Counted from the stretch's first letter, positions 25,349 to 35,915 are shown. The stretch: DNA of 41,475 bases from Deltaproteobacteria bacterium (GCA_016875015.1 VGSJ01000019.1:1-41475), one strand, 5' to 3'. A program made the numbers and translations. The notes: generated by a model not told the origin, from the sequence alone.

Positions 25349-25371
25349 GTAGGGTGCGTTTCACGCACCAT
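25349..25371. repeat. REP half-site, left of the transposase
   Basis: GTAGGGTGCGTTTCACGCAC followed by CAT; it ends 2 bases from the transposase stop codon. It is the inverted counterpart of 25941-25962. Confidence 0.88.
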
Positions 25372-25373
25372 AA

Positions 25374-25925
25374 TCATTCGCCGAAATTATCCGAGGGATA
25401 CGCCTCAACGCCGCCGCCGCCCCAATCGGGCGGATAAAACCCCTGGGCCACAAACTGGTGGATGGTTGAATAAGGCCAATCCATCGGGGTTTTGGCGTAT
25501 CCATGTTTAACCGGGTTCCAATGGAGATAATCCAGGTGGCGGTGAAAATCCGCTTCATCGCGGATGACATGATCCCAAAAACGCCGCTGCCAAACACCGC
25601 CTTCCTTGCGGCGGCTTCTTGATATACTGACATTCTCTGCGGGACCAAACAAGTTTTTACACCTTTTGGTTACGTAACTTTTGATCAAGGCCCAACGCGC
25701 CGCAATTCTGTCGTCATGCTCCGGCAAGGTCCAGATGGCATGAAGATGGTCGGGTAATAATACCCAGGCCTCAATACCGAAAGGCATAGCTTGCCGGACC
25801 TGGGAAATGCCTTCCCGCAAAGCCTGACGGACTTCCGGGGAAAATAATATCGGGCGTCGCTTATGGGTCACCACGGTGAAAAAATAGGTGCCGCCCGCCT
25901 GCTTAATACGGCGATACTCAGGCAA
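25374..25925 (-). CDS. REP-associated tyrosine transposase (RAYT)
   Basis: A single-domain Y1 HUH transposase of the IS200/IS605-related REP-associated group, which cuts single-stranded DNA at REP hairpins. The HUH motif is H60-L-H62 in LLPDHLHAIW. The catalytic tyrosine is Y133 in HLDYLHWNPVKHG, a family hallmark. Residues 5-30 (RRIKQAGGTYFFTVVTHKRR) are the usual start. The length of 183 residues is normal and no frameshift is seen. The start appears to be TTG at 25925, with AAAGGA upstream; a nearby ATG is out of frame. REP half-sites flank the gene in inverted orientation, and the gene looks intact and potentially active. Confidence 0.93.
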   Translation of the reverse strand: MPEYRRIKQAGGTYFFTVVTHKRRPILFSPEVRQALREGISQVRQAMPFGIEAWVLLPDHLHAIWTLPEHDDRIAARWALIKSYVTKRCKNLFGPAENVSISRSRRKEGGVWQRRFWDHVIRDEADFHRHLDYLHWNPVKHGYAKTPMDWPYSTIHQFVAQGFYPPDWGGGGVEAYPSDNFGE

Positions 25926-25936
25926 TTGGCATTCCT

Positions 25937-26167
25937 TTAATGGTGCGTAAAACGCACCCTACGTCTCTCTGCGCCATAGGCGATACAAGCATAAACGTCT
26001 GCTTCCTGGAGACCTGGATATTCCTGGAGAATTTCCTTAATGGTCATACCGCTGGCCAGGAAATCCAAGATCAAAGAAACCCAGATGCGGTGCCCCAGAA
26101 TACATGGTTTCCCGAAGCAGACGTTGGGATTGATTGAAATTCTGGCCAGCAATTCCTCTCTATTCAT
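25937..26167 (-). CDS. DUF433 protein with REP-derived C-terminus
   Basis: A DUF433 protein, a small family usually found as the first gene of a two-gene toxin-antitoxin-like pair with a PIN-like (DUF5615) partner. The core is ISINPNVCFGKPCILGHRIW, LILDFLASGMTIKEILQEYP and ADVYACIAYGAE. The last nine residues (RRRVRFTHH) are read from the REP half-site at 25941-25962, replacing the usual acidic end. No partner gene follows; the transposase lies there instead. GGAGG precedes the ATG. The protein may still fold, since the core is complete, but the operon seems broken. Confidence 0.85.
   Translation of the reverse strand: MNREELLARISINPNVCFGKPCILGHRIWVSLILDFLASGMTIKEILQEYPGLQEADVYACIAYGAERRRVRFTHH
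25941..25962. repeat. REP half-site, right of the transposase
   Basis: TGGTGCGTAAAACGCACCCT followed by AC, the reverse complement (with small changes) of 25349-25371. It overlaps the 3' end of the DUF433 gene. Together the two sites define a REP-transposase unit of about 614 bases. Confidence 0.88.
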
Positions 26168-26242
26168 AATAAGCCTCCGATATTGCTGGTTCCTTTTCCT
26201 TTTTAAGCATGAATTATGCCAACATCGCCATTTAAGCGCAGA

Positions 26243-26653
26243 CTAGCGCCTGTGGCTGCCTCTATAATCATAAGGAATCTCGACAAAATCATGGCGGACC
26301 GGGTCAAAATCTTTGATATTGCGGGTAGTGAGCTTAATCTTGTGATAAAGGCACAACGCGGCTTGAAAGGCATCCGGCAGCTTCCAGCCCTGGCTTTTTC
26401 TCAGGTCTGCCGCCAAATCAGCAATGGGTTTGTCGATAATCAGGAGATGGAATTGATCCAACAAGGCCTTGACCAGCGCCAAATCCTGCAGCTCTACCCC
26501 GACTAAAATCTCCGCCCTGGCGATGACGGATATGGCGGTTTCCTCCGGCTCCAGGGCAAGGACAAACCGCGTGGCCTCCTGGACCCCGTTCAGGTGATCG
26601 ATGAAGATCACCGAATCCAGCAGTCTGGTAACTGCGCCCAAGATTATCCCCAC
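26243..26653 (-). CDS. vapC: PIN-domain toxin, VapC family
   Basis: A PIN-domain ribonuclease, the toxin of a VapBC module, which cleaves specific RNAs when free of antitoxin. The acidic residues expected for Mg2+ binding are present: D13 in RLLDSVIFIDHL, E48 in ARAEILVG, D94 in KLPDAFQAA, and D115 in TRNIKDFDP. The 136-residue length is normal. The start is GTG 26653 or a TTG 12 bases later; either way it overlaps or abuts the antitoxin stop codon (TAA, 26644-26646), so translation is coupled. The partner is encoded immediately upstream. Confidence 0.9.
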   Translation of the reverse strand: MGIILGAVTRLLDSVIFIDHLNGVQEATRFVLALEPEETAISVIARAEILVGVELQDLALVKALLDQFHLLIIDKPIADLAADLRKSQGWKLPDAFQAALCLYHKIKLTTRNIKDFDPVRHDFVEIPYDYRGSHRR

Positions 26654-26877
26654 TCAGCCCGCACTTTTTCTTGATATTCCAGACCGTCGCCCATTTTCCA
26701 GACGCCGCGGGTACGCTCCACGAGTTGTTGATAGGTTTGCTGGCGCTGGCTTTTCTTCAATTCGCCGATACCTTGGCGAATGGCCTCAGCCACCGAGATT
26801 TGGTGAACTTTGCTGTAGCCTTCGAGCCAAAGCTTGTCTGCATCAGGAAGGCTAATGATTATTCGTCTGGTTGCCAT
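26644..26877 (-). CDS. vapB: Antitoxin, VapB-type ribbon-helix-helix
   Basis: A 77-residue antitoxin with an N-terminal ribbon-helix-helix DNA-binding domain (RRIIISLPDADKLWLEGYSK, then ISVAEAIRQGIGELKK) and a C-terminal tail that would bind and block VapC. ATG 26877 is chosen because GGAGGAAG lies 5 bases upstream; the in-frame ATG at 26892 falls inside the promoter palindrome and has no ribosome-binding site. It overlaps vapC by a few bases. The palindrome over its -10 box suggests autoregulation by the VapB-VapC complex, as is usual for this family. Confidence 0.88.
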   Translation of the reverse strand: MATRRIIISLPDADKLWLEGYSKVHQISVAEAIRQGIGELKKSQRQQTYQQLVERTRGVWKMGDGLEYQEKVRAEWG

Positions 26878-26891
26878 ACCCGCTTCCTCCA

Positions 26892-26933
26892 TGATATATA
26901 ACCTTATATATCACATTGAGAAGGGAAATTCAA
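26892..26933 (-). promoter_or_regulatory. vapBC promoter and palindromic operator
   Basis: On the minus strand, -35 TTGAAT (26928-26933) and -10 TATATA (26905-26910) have 17-base spacing. A perfect palindrome with 10-base arms, TGATATATAA-CC-TTATATATCA (26892-26913), covers the -10 box. This is the expected layout for repression by a VapBC complex. Confidence 0.8.
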
Positions 26934-26943
26934 ACCGGGAATA

Positions 26944-27116
26944 TATAGCGATTGCCAAAAGTTTTTTCCGGTAGCGGAATCATTCTAATCCCCCCTAACC
27001 CCCCTTTAGAAAAGGGGGGAACTACAAAGAATTGCTGGGAAAGTCCCCCTTTGAAAAAGTGGGACTTAGGGGATTTGAGAACCTCCAAGGGGAAGGAATT
27101 TATGGCAAACGCTATA
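26944..27116 (-). mobile_element. 173-bp MITE, copy 2
   Basis: An inverted near-identical copy of 5943-6115, with TATAGCGATTGCCAAAA and TTTATGGCAAACGCTATA at the ends and the same hairpin-rich interior. TA flanks both ends. Small differences (for example AAAAAGTGGG for AAAGGGGG) show some divergence. The gap 26934-27217 holds nothing else. Confidence 0.88.
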
Positions 27117-27217
27117 GGGATTTCTCCCTCGTTCTTCGAATGTGTTTGGAAACTGCATCATGCAATTCTCACCCTGATATTCAGTAACCCTATTGATACT
27201 CCCATTTTCCAGAAATG

Positions 27218-27250
27218 AAAAGGCAAGCCTGGAATCCAGGCTTGCCTTTA
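27218..27250 (-). terminator. Terminator of the atp operon
   Basis: A perfect 14-bp stem, AAAGGCAAGCCTGG with CCAGGCTTGCCTTT, around a 3-base loop, 26 bases after the atpC stop. On the minus strand it is followed by TTCATTTC. Confidence 0.88.
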
Positions 27251-27275
27251 TTTGACAGGTTACGTGAATGATGGG

Positions 27276-27683
27276 TTAGCGGCCGGCCACCTTCATGCGC
27301 ATCAGGGAGCGGCGCAGCGCGGCTTCGGCCCGGGACCAGTCGATCTCCTCGGTCTTGGTTGTGGCCAGGCGTTTCTCGGCCCGCTCCAGGGCCCGCTTGG
27401 CCCGGTCCACGTCGATCTCCCGGCCCTTCTCGGCCGATTCCGCCACGATGGTCACCTTCTCGCCGGTGACTTCGGCAAAACCGCCGCTTATCGCCAGGTA
27501 CTCGACCTGCCCGCCCTTGCGGTAGTACATCTCGCCGATATCCAGGGCGCTCAGAAAGGGGATGTGGCCCGGCAAGACGCCGAACTGGCCTTCCACCCCG
27601 GGACACACCACCACGTCGGCCTCGGTGGACAGGACCAGGCGGTCAGGAGTAACCACCTCCAACAGGAGTTGTTTTTCTGCCAT
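27276..27683 (-). CDS. atpC: ATP synthase F1 subunit epsilon
   Basis: A central-stalk subunit that couples rotation and can inhibit ATP hydrolysis. An N-terminal beta-sandwich ([40 protein letters not shown]) is followed by a C-terminal helical hairpin ([20 protein letters not shown]). The 135-residue length is normal. It is the last gene of the operon, 21 bases after atpD, and is followed by a terminator. Confidence 0.97.
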   Translation of the reverse strand: MAEKQLLLEVVTPDRLVLSTEADVVVCPGVEGQFGVLPGHIPFLSALDIGEMYYRKGGQVEYLAISGGFAEVTGEKVTIVAESAEKGREIDVDRAKRALERAEKRLATTKTEEIDWSRAEAALRRSLMRMKVAGR

Positions 27684-27704
27684 AGGCTTGGTCTCCGTAA
27701 GCCT

Positions 27705-30016
<2,312 letters not shown>

Positions 30017-30031
30017 GCTTATACCCCGCTC

Positions 30032-31555
30032 TTATGACGCGCTGACGACAGGCTGGAAGACGGAATCAAACTCTTCCAGGATAACCTTCATCTTGGCATC
30101 GATTTCCGAAGTAAACTCTTTCTTCTCTTTGATGGCGGCCAGCAAGTCAGCGTATCTCGACTCCATGAAGCTGTAAAGCTGTTGCTCATAAGACCCCAGC
30201 ACATCGATGGGATACTTGTCCAGGAAGCCCCGGGTGCCGGCAAAGATGATGGACACCATCTTCTCCATGGGCAGCGGCTGATACTGGGGCTGCTTCAGGA
30301 CTTCTACCAGCCGGGCGCCCCGGTTGAGCTGCTGCTGGGTGGATTTGTCCAGCTCGGAGCCGAACTGGGCGAAGGCCGCCAGTTCCCGGTACTGGGCCAT
30401 CTCCAACCGCAACATGCCGGCCACCTGCTTCATGGCCTTCACCTGGGCGGCGCCGCCGACCCGGGAGACAGAGAGGCCGACGTTGATGGCGGGCCGGATA
30501 CCGGAGAAGAACAGGTTCGGTTCCAGGTACACCTGACCGTCGGTGATGGAAATGACGTTGGTGGGAATGAAGGCCGATACGTCACCCTGCTGGGTTTCGA
30601 TGATGGGCAGAGCGGTGAGAGAACCGCCTCCCAGGGTGTCGTTCAGCTTGGCGGCCCGCTCCAGCAACCGGGAATGGTTGTAGAAGATGTCACCGGGATA
30701 GGCTTCACGTCCCGGCGGCCGGCGCAGCAGCAGGGACATCTGCCGGTAGGCCTGGGCCTGCTTGGTCAGGTCATCATAGATGATCAGGGCGTGGCGGCCT
30801 TTGTCCCGGTAATACTCGCCCATGGCGCAGCCGGCAAACGCGGCGACGTACTGCAAGGGGGCGGGCTCGGAGGCCGAGGCGTTGACCACGATGGTGTGCT
30901 TCATGGCGCCGTGGCGCTCCAGGGCGTCCACCACCTGGGCCACGGTGGATTTCTTCTGACCGATGGCTACGTAGACACAGAGGATGCCGGAGTCCTTCTG
31001 ATTGATGATGGCATCGACGCAGAGGGCGGTTTTGCCGATCTGACGGTCGCCGATGATCAGCTCCCGCTGGCCGCGGCCGACGGGGGTCATGGCGTCGATG
31101 GCCTTATAGCCCGTGTACATGGGCTCATTCACCGGCTGGCGCTCGATGACGCCCGGGGCCTTGATCTCGATGAGCCGGAACTCCTTGGTGTCGATGGGGC
31201 CCTTGCCGTCAATGGGGTTGCCCACGGGATCGATGACCCGGCCGAGAACCGCGTCCCCAACGGGCACCTGGGCGATACGGCCGGTGCGTTTAACGATGTC
31301 GCCCTCTTTGATGTGCGTGTCTTCACCCAGGACGGCGACACCGACGTTGTCCTCTTCCAGGTTCAGGGCGAGACCAAAGATGCCCCCGGGGAATTCCAGG
31401 AGCTCCATGGCCATGCATTTCTCCACGCCATAGACCCGGGCGATGCCGTCACCCACGGACAGCACGGTGCCGGTTTCGGCCACCTCTACTTTCTTCTCAT
31501 AGTCCCGGATCTGAGAGCGAATAATTTGGCTGATTTCTTCTGCTCTGATTTCCAT
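30032..31555 (-). CDS. atpA: ATP synthase F1 subunit alpha
   Basis: The non-catalytic nucleotide-binding subunit of F1. The P-loop [10 protein letters not shown] lies near residue 170. [40 protein letters not shown] and SISDGQ-like [20 protein letters not shown] are typical. The 507-residue length is normal. Its ATG is directly adjacent to the atpH stop codon, indicating translational coupling. Confidence 0.99.
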   Translation of the reverse strand: MEIRAEEISQIIRSQIRDYEKKVEVAETGTVLSVGDGIARVYGVEKCMAMELLEFPGGIFGLALNLEEDNVGVAVLGEDTHIKEGDIVKRTGRIAQVPVGDAVLGRVIDPVGNPIDGKGPIDTKEFRLIEIKAPGVIERQPVNEPMYTGYKAIDAMTPVGRGQRELIIGDRQIGKTALCVDAIINQKDSGILCVYVAIGQKKSTVAQVVDALERHGAMKHTIVVNASASEPAPLQYVAAFAGCAMGEYYRDKGRHALIIYDDLTKQAQAYRQMSLLLRRPPGREAYPGDIFYNHSRLLERAAKLNDTLGGGSLTALPIIETQQGDVSAFIPTNVISITDGQVYLEPNLFFSGIRPAINVGLSVSRVGGAAQVKAMKQVAGMLRLEMAQYRELAAFAQFGSELDKSTQQQLNRGARLVEVLKQPQYQPLPMEKMVSIIFAGTRGFLDKYPIDVLGSYEQQLYSFMESRYADLLAAIKEKKEFTSEIDAKMKVILEEFDSVFQPVVSAS

Positions 31556-32107
31556 TTATAAGACCTCGCCTTTTATTAAGGATTCTCTTAAGGTATTAAT
31601 CTGGGTGCGCACGCTGCCGTCCAGCACCAGATCCCCCACCTTGGCCATCAGACCGCCGATGATGCTGGGATCTTCCTCAACTTCCATGATCACGGTGCTG
31701 CCGGTCAACTTCTCCAGCGTCTTACGGAGGCGATCCTGGGTGGCGTCATCCAGGGAAATGGCCGTTTTAACCTTGGCCCGGCGGACGTTTTCCACCTCGT
31801 CCAGCATTTCCTGATAGGCTAACGCGACCCCGTCCACCACGTTGAGGCGGTGTTTGTCAAGAAGGAGTTGCAGCAGATTCGACACCATGGGAGGCAACCG
31901 CAGCAGCTCGATCATGCGAAGGAGCAATTTGTTGCGATCCTCCCGGCCGTGGATGGGGTTGAGCAGGGCATCTTTCAGCTCCGGTTCCCGCTCCAAAAGA
32001 TGGGCGAACCCACTGAGCCCCTCCCCATACTCTTTGTAATGAGCATCTTCCTTGCCCAGAGTCAGCAAGGCTTTCGCATAGCGTCGGGCAACGGTCATGT
32101 CAATCAA
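31556..32107 (-). CDS. atpH: ATP synthase F1 subunit delta
   Basis: The subunit that joins the peripheral stalk to the top of F1. It begins VARRYAKALLTLG and ends with VEEDPSIIGGLMAKVGDLVL then DGSVRTQINTLRESL, both family signatures. The start given is TTG 32107, overlapping the atpF stop as TTGA. An ATG at 32098 would give a 180-residue protein and is equally defensible. atpA follows with no gap. Confidence 0.95.
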   Translation of the reverse strand: MIDMTVARRYAKALLTLGKEDAHYKEYGEGLSGFAHLLEREPELKDALLNPIHGREDRNKLLLRMIELLRLPPMVSNLLQLLLDKHRLNVVDGVALAYQEMLDEVENVRRAKVKTAISLDDATQDRLRKTLEKLTGSTVIMEVEEDPSIIGGLMAKVGDLVLDGSVRTQINTLRESLIKGEVL

Positions 32108-32706
32108 TGGGTTTCCACCACCTTCTTCAAATATTCCTCCACCAGACCTTGCTGGTCGGCGTAGGTAGCTTTTTCTTTAATCATGTCCGTAGCCATCTGG
32201 GTGGCCAGGCCCACGACTTCCTCTTTCAGACCTTGAGCGGCTTTCTTGGTTTCCTGCTCAATGGTCATGGCCGCCATCTCTTTGAGGCGCGCCGCCACCA
32301 GGTTGGCCTTGTCCAGGATCTTGGCCTTTTCCATTTCGCCTTCGGCCACAAATTGCACGATAATCTTCTGCCGCTCTTTGGCGACCTCGGCCAGGCGGGC
32401 CTCCGCCGCTTTCACGGCCGCCTCGGACTCGGCTTGCTTGGCTTCCATCTCCGCCAGGGTCGCAGCCACATCCTGGGACCGCTGGGCGAAGAATTTTTTG
32501 GCCGGTTTGGCCACCAGGTAGATCAGGATAGCGGCGAACACCACAAAATTGACGGTGCGCCAGAGAAGTTCAGACATTTTTTCCGGGGTCACGCCGCCAT
32601 GGGCCGCCTCGGAGGCCGCGGCTACCCCTGCCAGGAGCAGGCCGGCCCCCAAACCCCAGAAGGCTGCCCCGATCCGTAGCCAGCCAGTTCTGCGTCCGCC
32701 GTTCAT
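32104..32706 (-). CDS. atpF: ATP synthase F0 subunit b
   Basis: A peripheral-stalk subunit. A signal-like hydrophobic N-terminus (residues 10-31) precedes the true membrane helix (TVNFVVFAAILIYLVAKPAK, about 52-71) and a long charged coiled coil. An N-terminal extension of this kind is common in deltaproteobacterial b subunits. The 200-residue length agrees. It overlaps the upstream b' gene by 4 bases (ATGA) and the delta gene downstream. Confidence 0.94.
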   Translation of the reverse strand: MNGGRRTGWLRIGAAFWGLGAGLLLAGVAAASEAAHGGVTPEKMSELLWRTVNFVVFAAILIYLVAKPAKKFFAQRSQDVAATLAEMEAKQAESEAAVKAAEARLAEVAKERQKIIVQFVAEGEMEKAKILDKANLVAARLKEMAAMTIEQETKKAAQGLKEEVVGLATQMATDMIKEKATYADQQGLVEEYLKKVVETH

Positions 32707-33131
32707 GAGAGTTCCCTCCCCAGAATCTTGGTGGCCAGTAGTTGGGCAAAGCTCTGAACCTGCGTCTTAAGGGACGCCCGGGCTTTGGCCATGTCAGCTT
32801 TGATTTTCTTTTCCACCGTGGCCCACTCAACTTCCACCTGGCGCTTCACTTCCTCCAGGAGGGTTGCTTCCGCATGGGCCCCTTCCTGCTTCAAGGTCTC
32901 CCGGGCCCCCGCGCCGGCGCGCCGGGCCGCGGCCAGTTCCTCCGTGATCTCATCCTCCAGACTCCGGCCTTTATCCGTCAGGAGGTTGATCTCGGCTTCC
33001 TGGGCCAGATGTTTGGCCTGCCGATCCCTGATGGCGTTGCGGATTGGACGGAACAAAACCACGTTCAGGAGAAAGACCAGGAGCAGGAAATTGATAATTT
33101 GCGCGTACAAAGTCCAATCAATGTCAATCAT
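32703..33131 (-). CDS. ATP synthase F0 subunit b'
   Basis: A second, shorter b-type subunit (142 residues) with an N-terminal membrane helix (LYAQIINFLLLVFLLNVVLF) followed by FRPIRNAIRDRQ and a long coiled coil. It would pair with b as a heterodimer in the stalk, as in photosynthetic and many deltaproteobacterial enzymes. It is the first gene of the operon. No a or c subunit gene lies beside it, so these are presumably encoded elsewhere. Confidence 0.93.
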   Translation of the reverse strand: MIDIDWTLYAQIINFLLLVFLLNVVLFRPIRNAIRDRQAKHLAQEAEINLLTDKGRSLEDEITEELAAARRAGAGARETLKQEGAHAEATLLEEVKRQVEVEWATVEKKIKADMAKARASLKTQVQSFAQLLATKILGRELS

Positions 33132-33234
33132 TCCTGGCTGCCACCTCGTATTTTATTTACTAAAATCAAATACTTAACAGCTTTAAGCGAGCATTGCCTG
33201 AGGTTAAGGCCATGTGTATCTTTTCACATTTGCC

Positions 33235-33263
33235 TTTTTAGCCTATTTTCAACGGGGTGTCAA
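33235..33263 (-). promoter_or_regulatory. Promoter of the atp operon
   Basis: On the minus strand, -35 TTGACA (33258-33263), a 17-base spacer and -10 TAAAAA (33235-33240). The leader to the b' gene is about 95 bases. It is the only strong promoter seen between rodA and the operon. Confidence 0.8.
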
Positions 33264-33284
33264 AATTTTTTTGCAAAAAAATGA

Positions 33285-34388
33285 TCACCCCCCGAATAAG
33301 TACCGGCGCATCCGGATATTCAGGAGAAATCCCACCCCCAGCAGGGTGGTGATCAGGGAGGAGCCGCCGTAGCTGAACAGGGGCAAGGGGATCCCCACCA
33401 CCGGTAAAAAACCGGTCACCATGCAGAGATTGACGAATACCTGCCAGAAGATCAGGGCCGTCACCCCCAGGGCCAGCAGGTGGCCGAAGCGCTCCTTGCA
33501 GTCCCGGGCCACCGACAGCCCCCAGAGGGCCAGCGCCGTAAACAGCAACAGCAGCCCTGCTGAGCCCACAAACCCCCACTCCTCGGCAAACACCGAAAAG
33601 ACGAAATCGGTATGCTGATCCGGGAGAAAATAGAGCTGGCTCTGGGTGCCCTGCAAAAAACCCTTGCCCCAAAACTGGCCGGAGCCCACCGCGATCATGG
33701 ACTGCAAGATGTGATACCCGGCCCCCAAAGGGTCTTTCCCCGGGTCGAGGAAGGTCAAGATCCGTTGGCGCTGGTAATCTTTGAGGAAATGCCAGATGAC
33801 CGGGGACAGCATGACCAGGGTCAGGCCGCACCCCATGAGGGTTCGCCACCGCACCCCCACAAAGAAAATCAGGCTGGCCGCCACCAGGGCCACCAGGATC
33901 CCCGACCCCAGGTTGGGCTGCCTGATGATCAGCGCCACCGGGATCATCACCAGGACCCCGGGGACGATCAGGTCCTTGAAGCGCATGGCTTCCATCCGGC
34001 CCCGCCGGTTGAAGTAGGTGGCCAGCACCAGGATGATGGCGATCTTGGCCAGCTCCGCCGGTTGAAAGGCAAAGGGACCCAGGGGGAGCCAGCGCCGGGA
34101 GCCGGAGACCATCTTGCCCCCGAACATGACCGCCACCAGCAACAGGATGCTGAGGATATACACGGAGTAGCTCAACTTCCCCAGGTGCCGGTAATCATAG
34201 ATCAGGGTCAAGAACATCACGCCCAGGCCCACGGCCAGCCAGTAGAGCTGCTTGATATAAAGGGGGGTGTCCCCGGTCTGGCGGTTGTAGCCGGCGCTGT
34301 AGAGATTGACGATGCCCGTGGCGCAGATGATCACCACCAACCCCAGAAGCACCCAGTCAAAATTTTGGACTAATCGGCGATCGAACAT
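33285..34388 (-). CDS. rodA: Rod-shape SEDS glycosyltransferase RodA
   Basis: A multi-pass SEDS-family peptidoglycan polymerase that works with a class B PBP in cell elongation. About ten membrane helices are visible. Signatures include SRRWLPLGPFAFQPAELAKI near residue 95, RQPNLGSGILV, and the C-terminal GIPLPLFSYGGSSLITTLLG. Length 367 is typical of RodA rather than the larger FtsW. The partner mrdA (PBP2) is not in the visible neighbourhood. Upstream lies the orphan nuclease-like gene, so rodA may have been separated from its usual partners. Confidence 0.96.
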   Translation of the reverse strand: MFDRRLVQNFDWVLLGLVVIICATGIVNLYSAGYNRQTGDTPLYIKQLYWLAVGLGVMFLTLIYDYRHLGKLSYSVYILSILLLVAVMFGGKMVSGSRRWLPLGPFAFQPAELAKIAIILVLATYFNRRGRMEAMRFKDLIVPGVLVMIPVALIIRQPNLGSGILVALVAASLIFFVGVRWRTLMGCGLTLVMLSPVIWHFLKDYQRQRILTFLDPGKDPLGAGYHILQSMIAVGSGQFWGKGFLQGTQSQLYFLPDQHTDFVFSVFAEEWGFVGSAGLLLLFTALALWGLSVARDCKERFGHLLALGVTALIFWQVFVNLCMVTGFLPVVGIPLPLFSYGGSSLITTLLGVGFLLNIRMRRYLFGG

Positions 34389-34395
34389 GGTTAGC

Positions 34396-34423
34396 GGTCA
34401 GTGGCCAGTTGTCAGTGGTCAGT
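34396..34423. repeat. GGTCAGTGGCCAGTTGTCAG repeat, left
   Basis: A degenerate tandem of (G)TCAGTGG/CCAGTT units just upstream of rodA. The inverted version lies at 35237-35269 on the other side of the orphan gene. Confidence 0.75.
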
Positions 34424-34456
34424 AAGAAGTTCTAAAACGGTTAAATATCTAAAGCC

Positions 34457-35194
34457 TCACGTGGGGGGCGGTAGGTCAGCATCACTTTGTTCGATCGTAT
34501 TTATTTCGTTAGTGCTTATGAATAGCTCAATGACTCTGCCCGTCAAGCTTCTGGCGGGAAGCCCCATCAGTTTTTTCTGGAGTTTAAGAGCGGAGTTCCA
34601 AGCTTCGTGAGAAGTCGCGATGCTGACTTGCTGGCCGCCATCGTAGGTAATATCGTCAATAAAATATAAAAATATTAGATAGGCTTCCTTACCGGCCTTC
34701 TCCCTCAAAAAATACAAGTGAGCCAGCCGGTTGGCATACTGGTAGAAACCGGATTTCCAATCAACCAAGGTTCGTTGGCAGTTTAGCCACCGTTGGGTTT
34801 CAGCCAGCCGTTCAGAAATGGTATTTAGGGATTTTTCATCCTTTGCGCCGCAAATGGAAACCATTTCCGGCACATTAGCCTTTGCCTCGACGAGAATAAA
34901 GGCCTTCTCATTTGTGGTCCTCCCTAAAGCATCCCATTGAGGTCCATTTTTCGGCCAGAATTGCTGCAATTCTTCGGATAATTCTTGAAGATTTAACCGC
35001 TTGAGGAACGCGCCGTCTCGATATTCTGCAAATTCGTCTTCCTTCAAAGGAGAGACCCAACAAATTTCTCGCCCAAATAGAGTGGCAACCTTTTCTCGAA
35101 TACGAATATTAAGTAATTCAGGGCAGGCGTTTATTATATTCTGGATCCATTTTTGACTGCCTCGCGGCTTTTCCTTTAATTGTGGCACTCTCAT
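34457..35194 (-). CDS. PD-(D/E)XK-like nuclease orphan, 245 aa
   Basis: A soluble protein with the core GPQWDALGR and AFILVEAKAN: D88, then E103-x-K105, the active-site layout of the PD-(D/E)XK nuclease superfamily. Several helices follow (SERLAETQRWLNCQRTLVDW, FYQYANRLAHLYFLREKAG). Whether it cuts DNA, RNA or is inactive cannot be told, and no partner methylase or toxin-antitoxin gene is beside it. The gene is AT-rich compared with rodA and recR and is bracketed by inverted CAGTGGCCAGT-type repeats, which suggests acquisition. The ribosome-binding site (TAAGGT) is weak. Confidence 0.7.
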   Translation of the reverse strand: MRVPQLKEKPRGSQKWIQNIINACPELLNIRIREKVATLFGREICWVSPLKEDEFAEYRDGAFLKRLNLQELSEELQQFWPKNGPQWDALGRTTNEKAFILVEAKANVPEMVSICGAKDEKSLNTISERLAETQRWLNCQRTLVDWKSGFYQYANRLAHLYFLREKAGKEAYLIFLYFIDDITYDGGQQVSIATSHEAWNSALKLQKKLMGLPARSLTGRVIELFISTNEINTIEQSDADLPPPT

Positions 35195-35236
35195 ACCTTA
35201 TGCTCAAAATGCTCAAAGCCGATCAGGAACCAAAAT

Positions 35237-35269
35237 AACTGGCCACTGACCACTGATAACTGACAACTG
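35237..35269. repeat. CAGTGGCCAGT-type repeat, right (inverted)
   Basis: AACTGGCCACTGACCACTG followed by ATAACTGACAACTG, the inverted counterpart of 34396-34423. It ends 3 bases before the recR stop codon. Confidence 0.75.
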
Positions 35270-35272
35270 TTT

Positions 35273-35878
35273 TCACGTCTCCACCCGGTGGCTCAAAGAC
35301 TCCCGCAAGGTCTGCTGGTCGGCGTACTTAATCTCGCCGCCCATGGGCAGGCCGTAGGCGATGCGGGTCACCTTGATTCCCAGGGGCCGCAATTCCTGGG
35401 CCAGGTAGGTGGTGGTGGTCTCCCCTTCGAGAGAGGGGTTGAGGCCCAGGATCACCTCCTTGACCCCCTCCTGCCTGACCCGGTCCAGCAGTTCCCGGAT
35501 GCGGATATCGTCCGGGCCCACCCCCTCCAGGGGCGCAACCACCCCTCCCAGGACGTGGTAAAGGCCCTTAAACCACCCCACCTTTTCGATGGCCAAGAGG
35601 TCCCCCGGCTCCGCCACCACCAGGAGCTGGCCCTGGCTCCGGGCCGGGTCGGCGCAGAGAGGACAGAACTCCTGGTCGGCAAAGGCGAAGCAGCGCCGGC
35701 AGAGCCGAATCCTGTCTTTGAGTTCCATCAAGGCGTTGGCCAATTCCAGCACCTCGGACTCCGGGGCCCGGAGGAGGTGTATGGCCAAACGGGAGGCGGT
35801 CTTTTCCCCCACCCCGGGCCATCTACTCAGACCCACGATCACCCTTCGCAAGGCCGCGGGGTAGGCGTTTCCTGACAT
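35273..35878 (-). CDS. recR: Recombination mediator RecR
   Basis: It acts with RecF/RecO to load RecA on gapped DNA. The N-terminal HhH region (PGVGEKTASRLAIHLL) is followed by a C4 zinc finger (C60, C63, C72, C75 in CRRCFAFADQEFCPLC) and a Toprim domain (LLVVAEPGDLLAIEKVGWFK), then ITRIAYGLPMGGEIKYADQQ-like VTRIAYGLPMGGEIKYADQQ and TLRESL. The 201-residue length is normal. It follows dnaX and ybaB on the same strand, the classic order. Confidence 0.98.
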   Translation of the reverse strand: MSGNAYPAALRRVIVGLSRWPGVGEKTASRLAIHLLRAPESEVLELANALMELKDRIRLCRRCFAFADQEFCPLCADPARSQGQLLVVAEPGDLLAIEKVGWFKGLYHVLGGVVAPLEGVGPDDIRIRELLDRVRQEGVKEVILGLNPSLEGETTTTYLAQELRPLGIKVTRIAYGLPMGGEIKYADQQTLRESLSHRVET

Positions 35879-35915
35879 GGTGTTCCTTATATTAATGAGA
35901 ATGCTGCGATTATCC

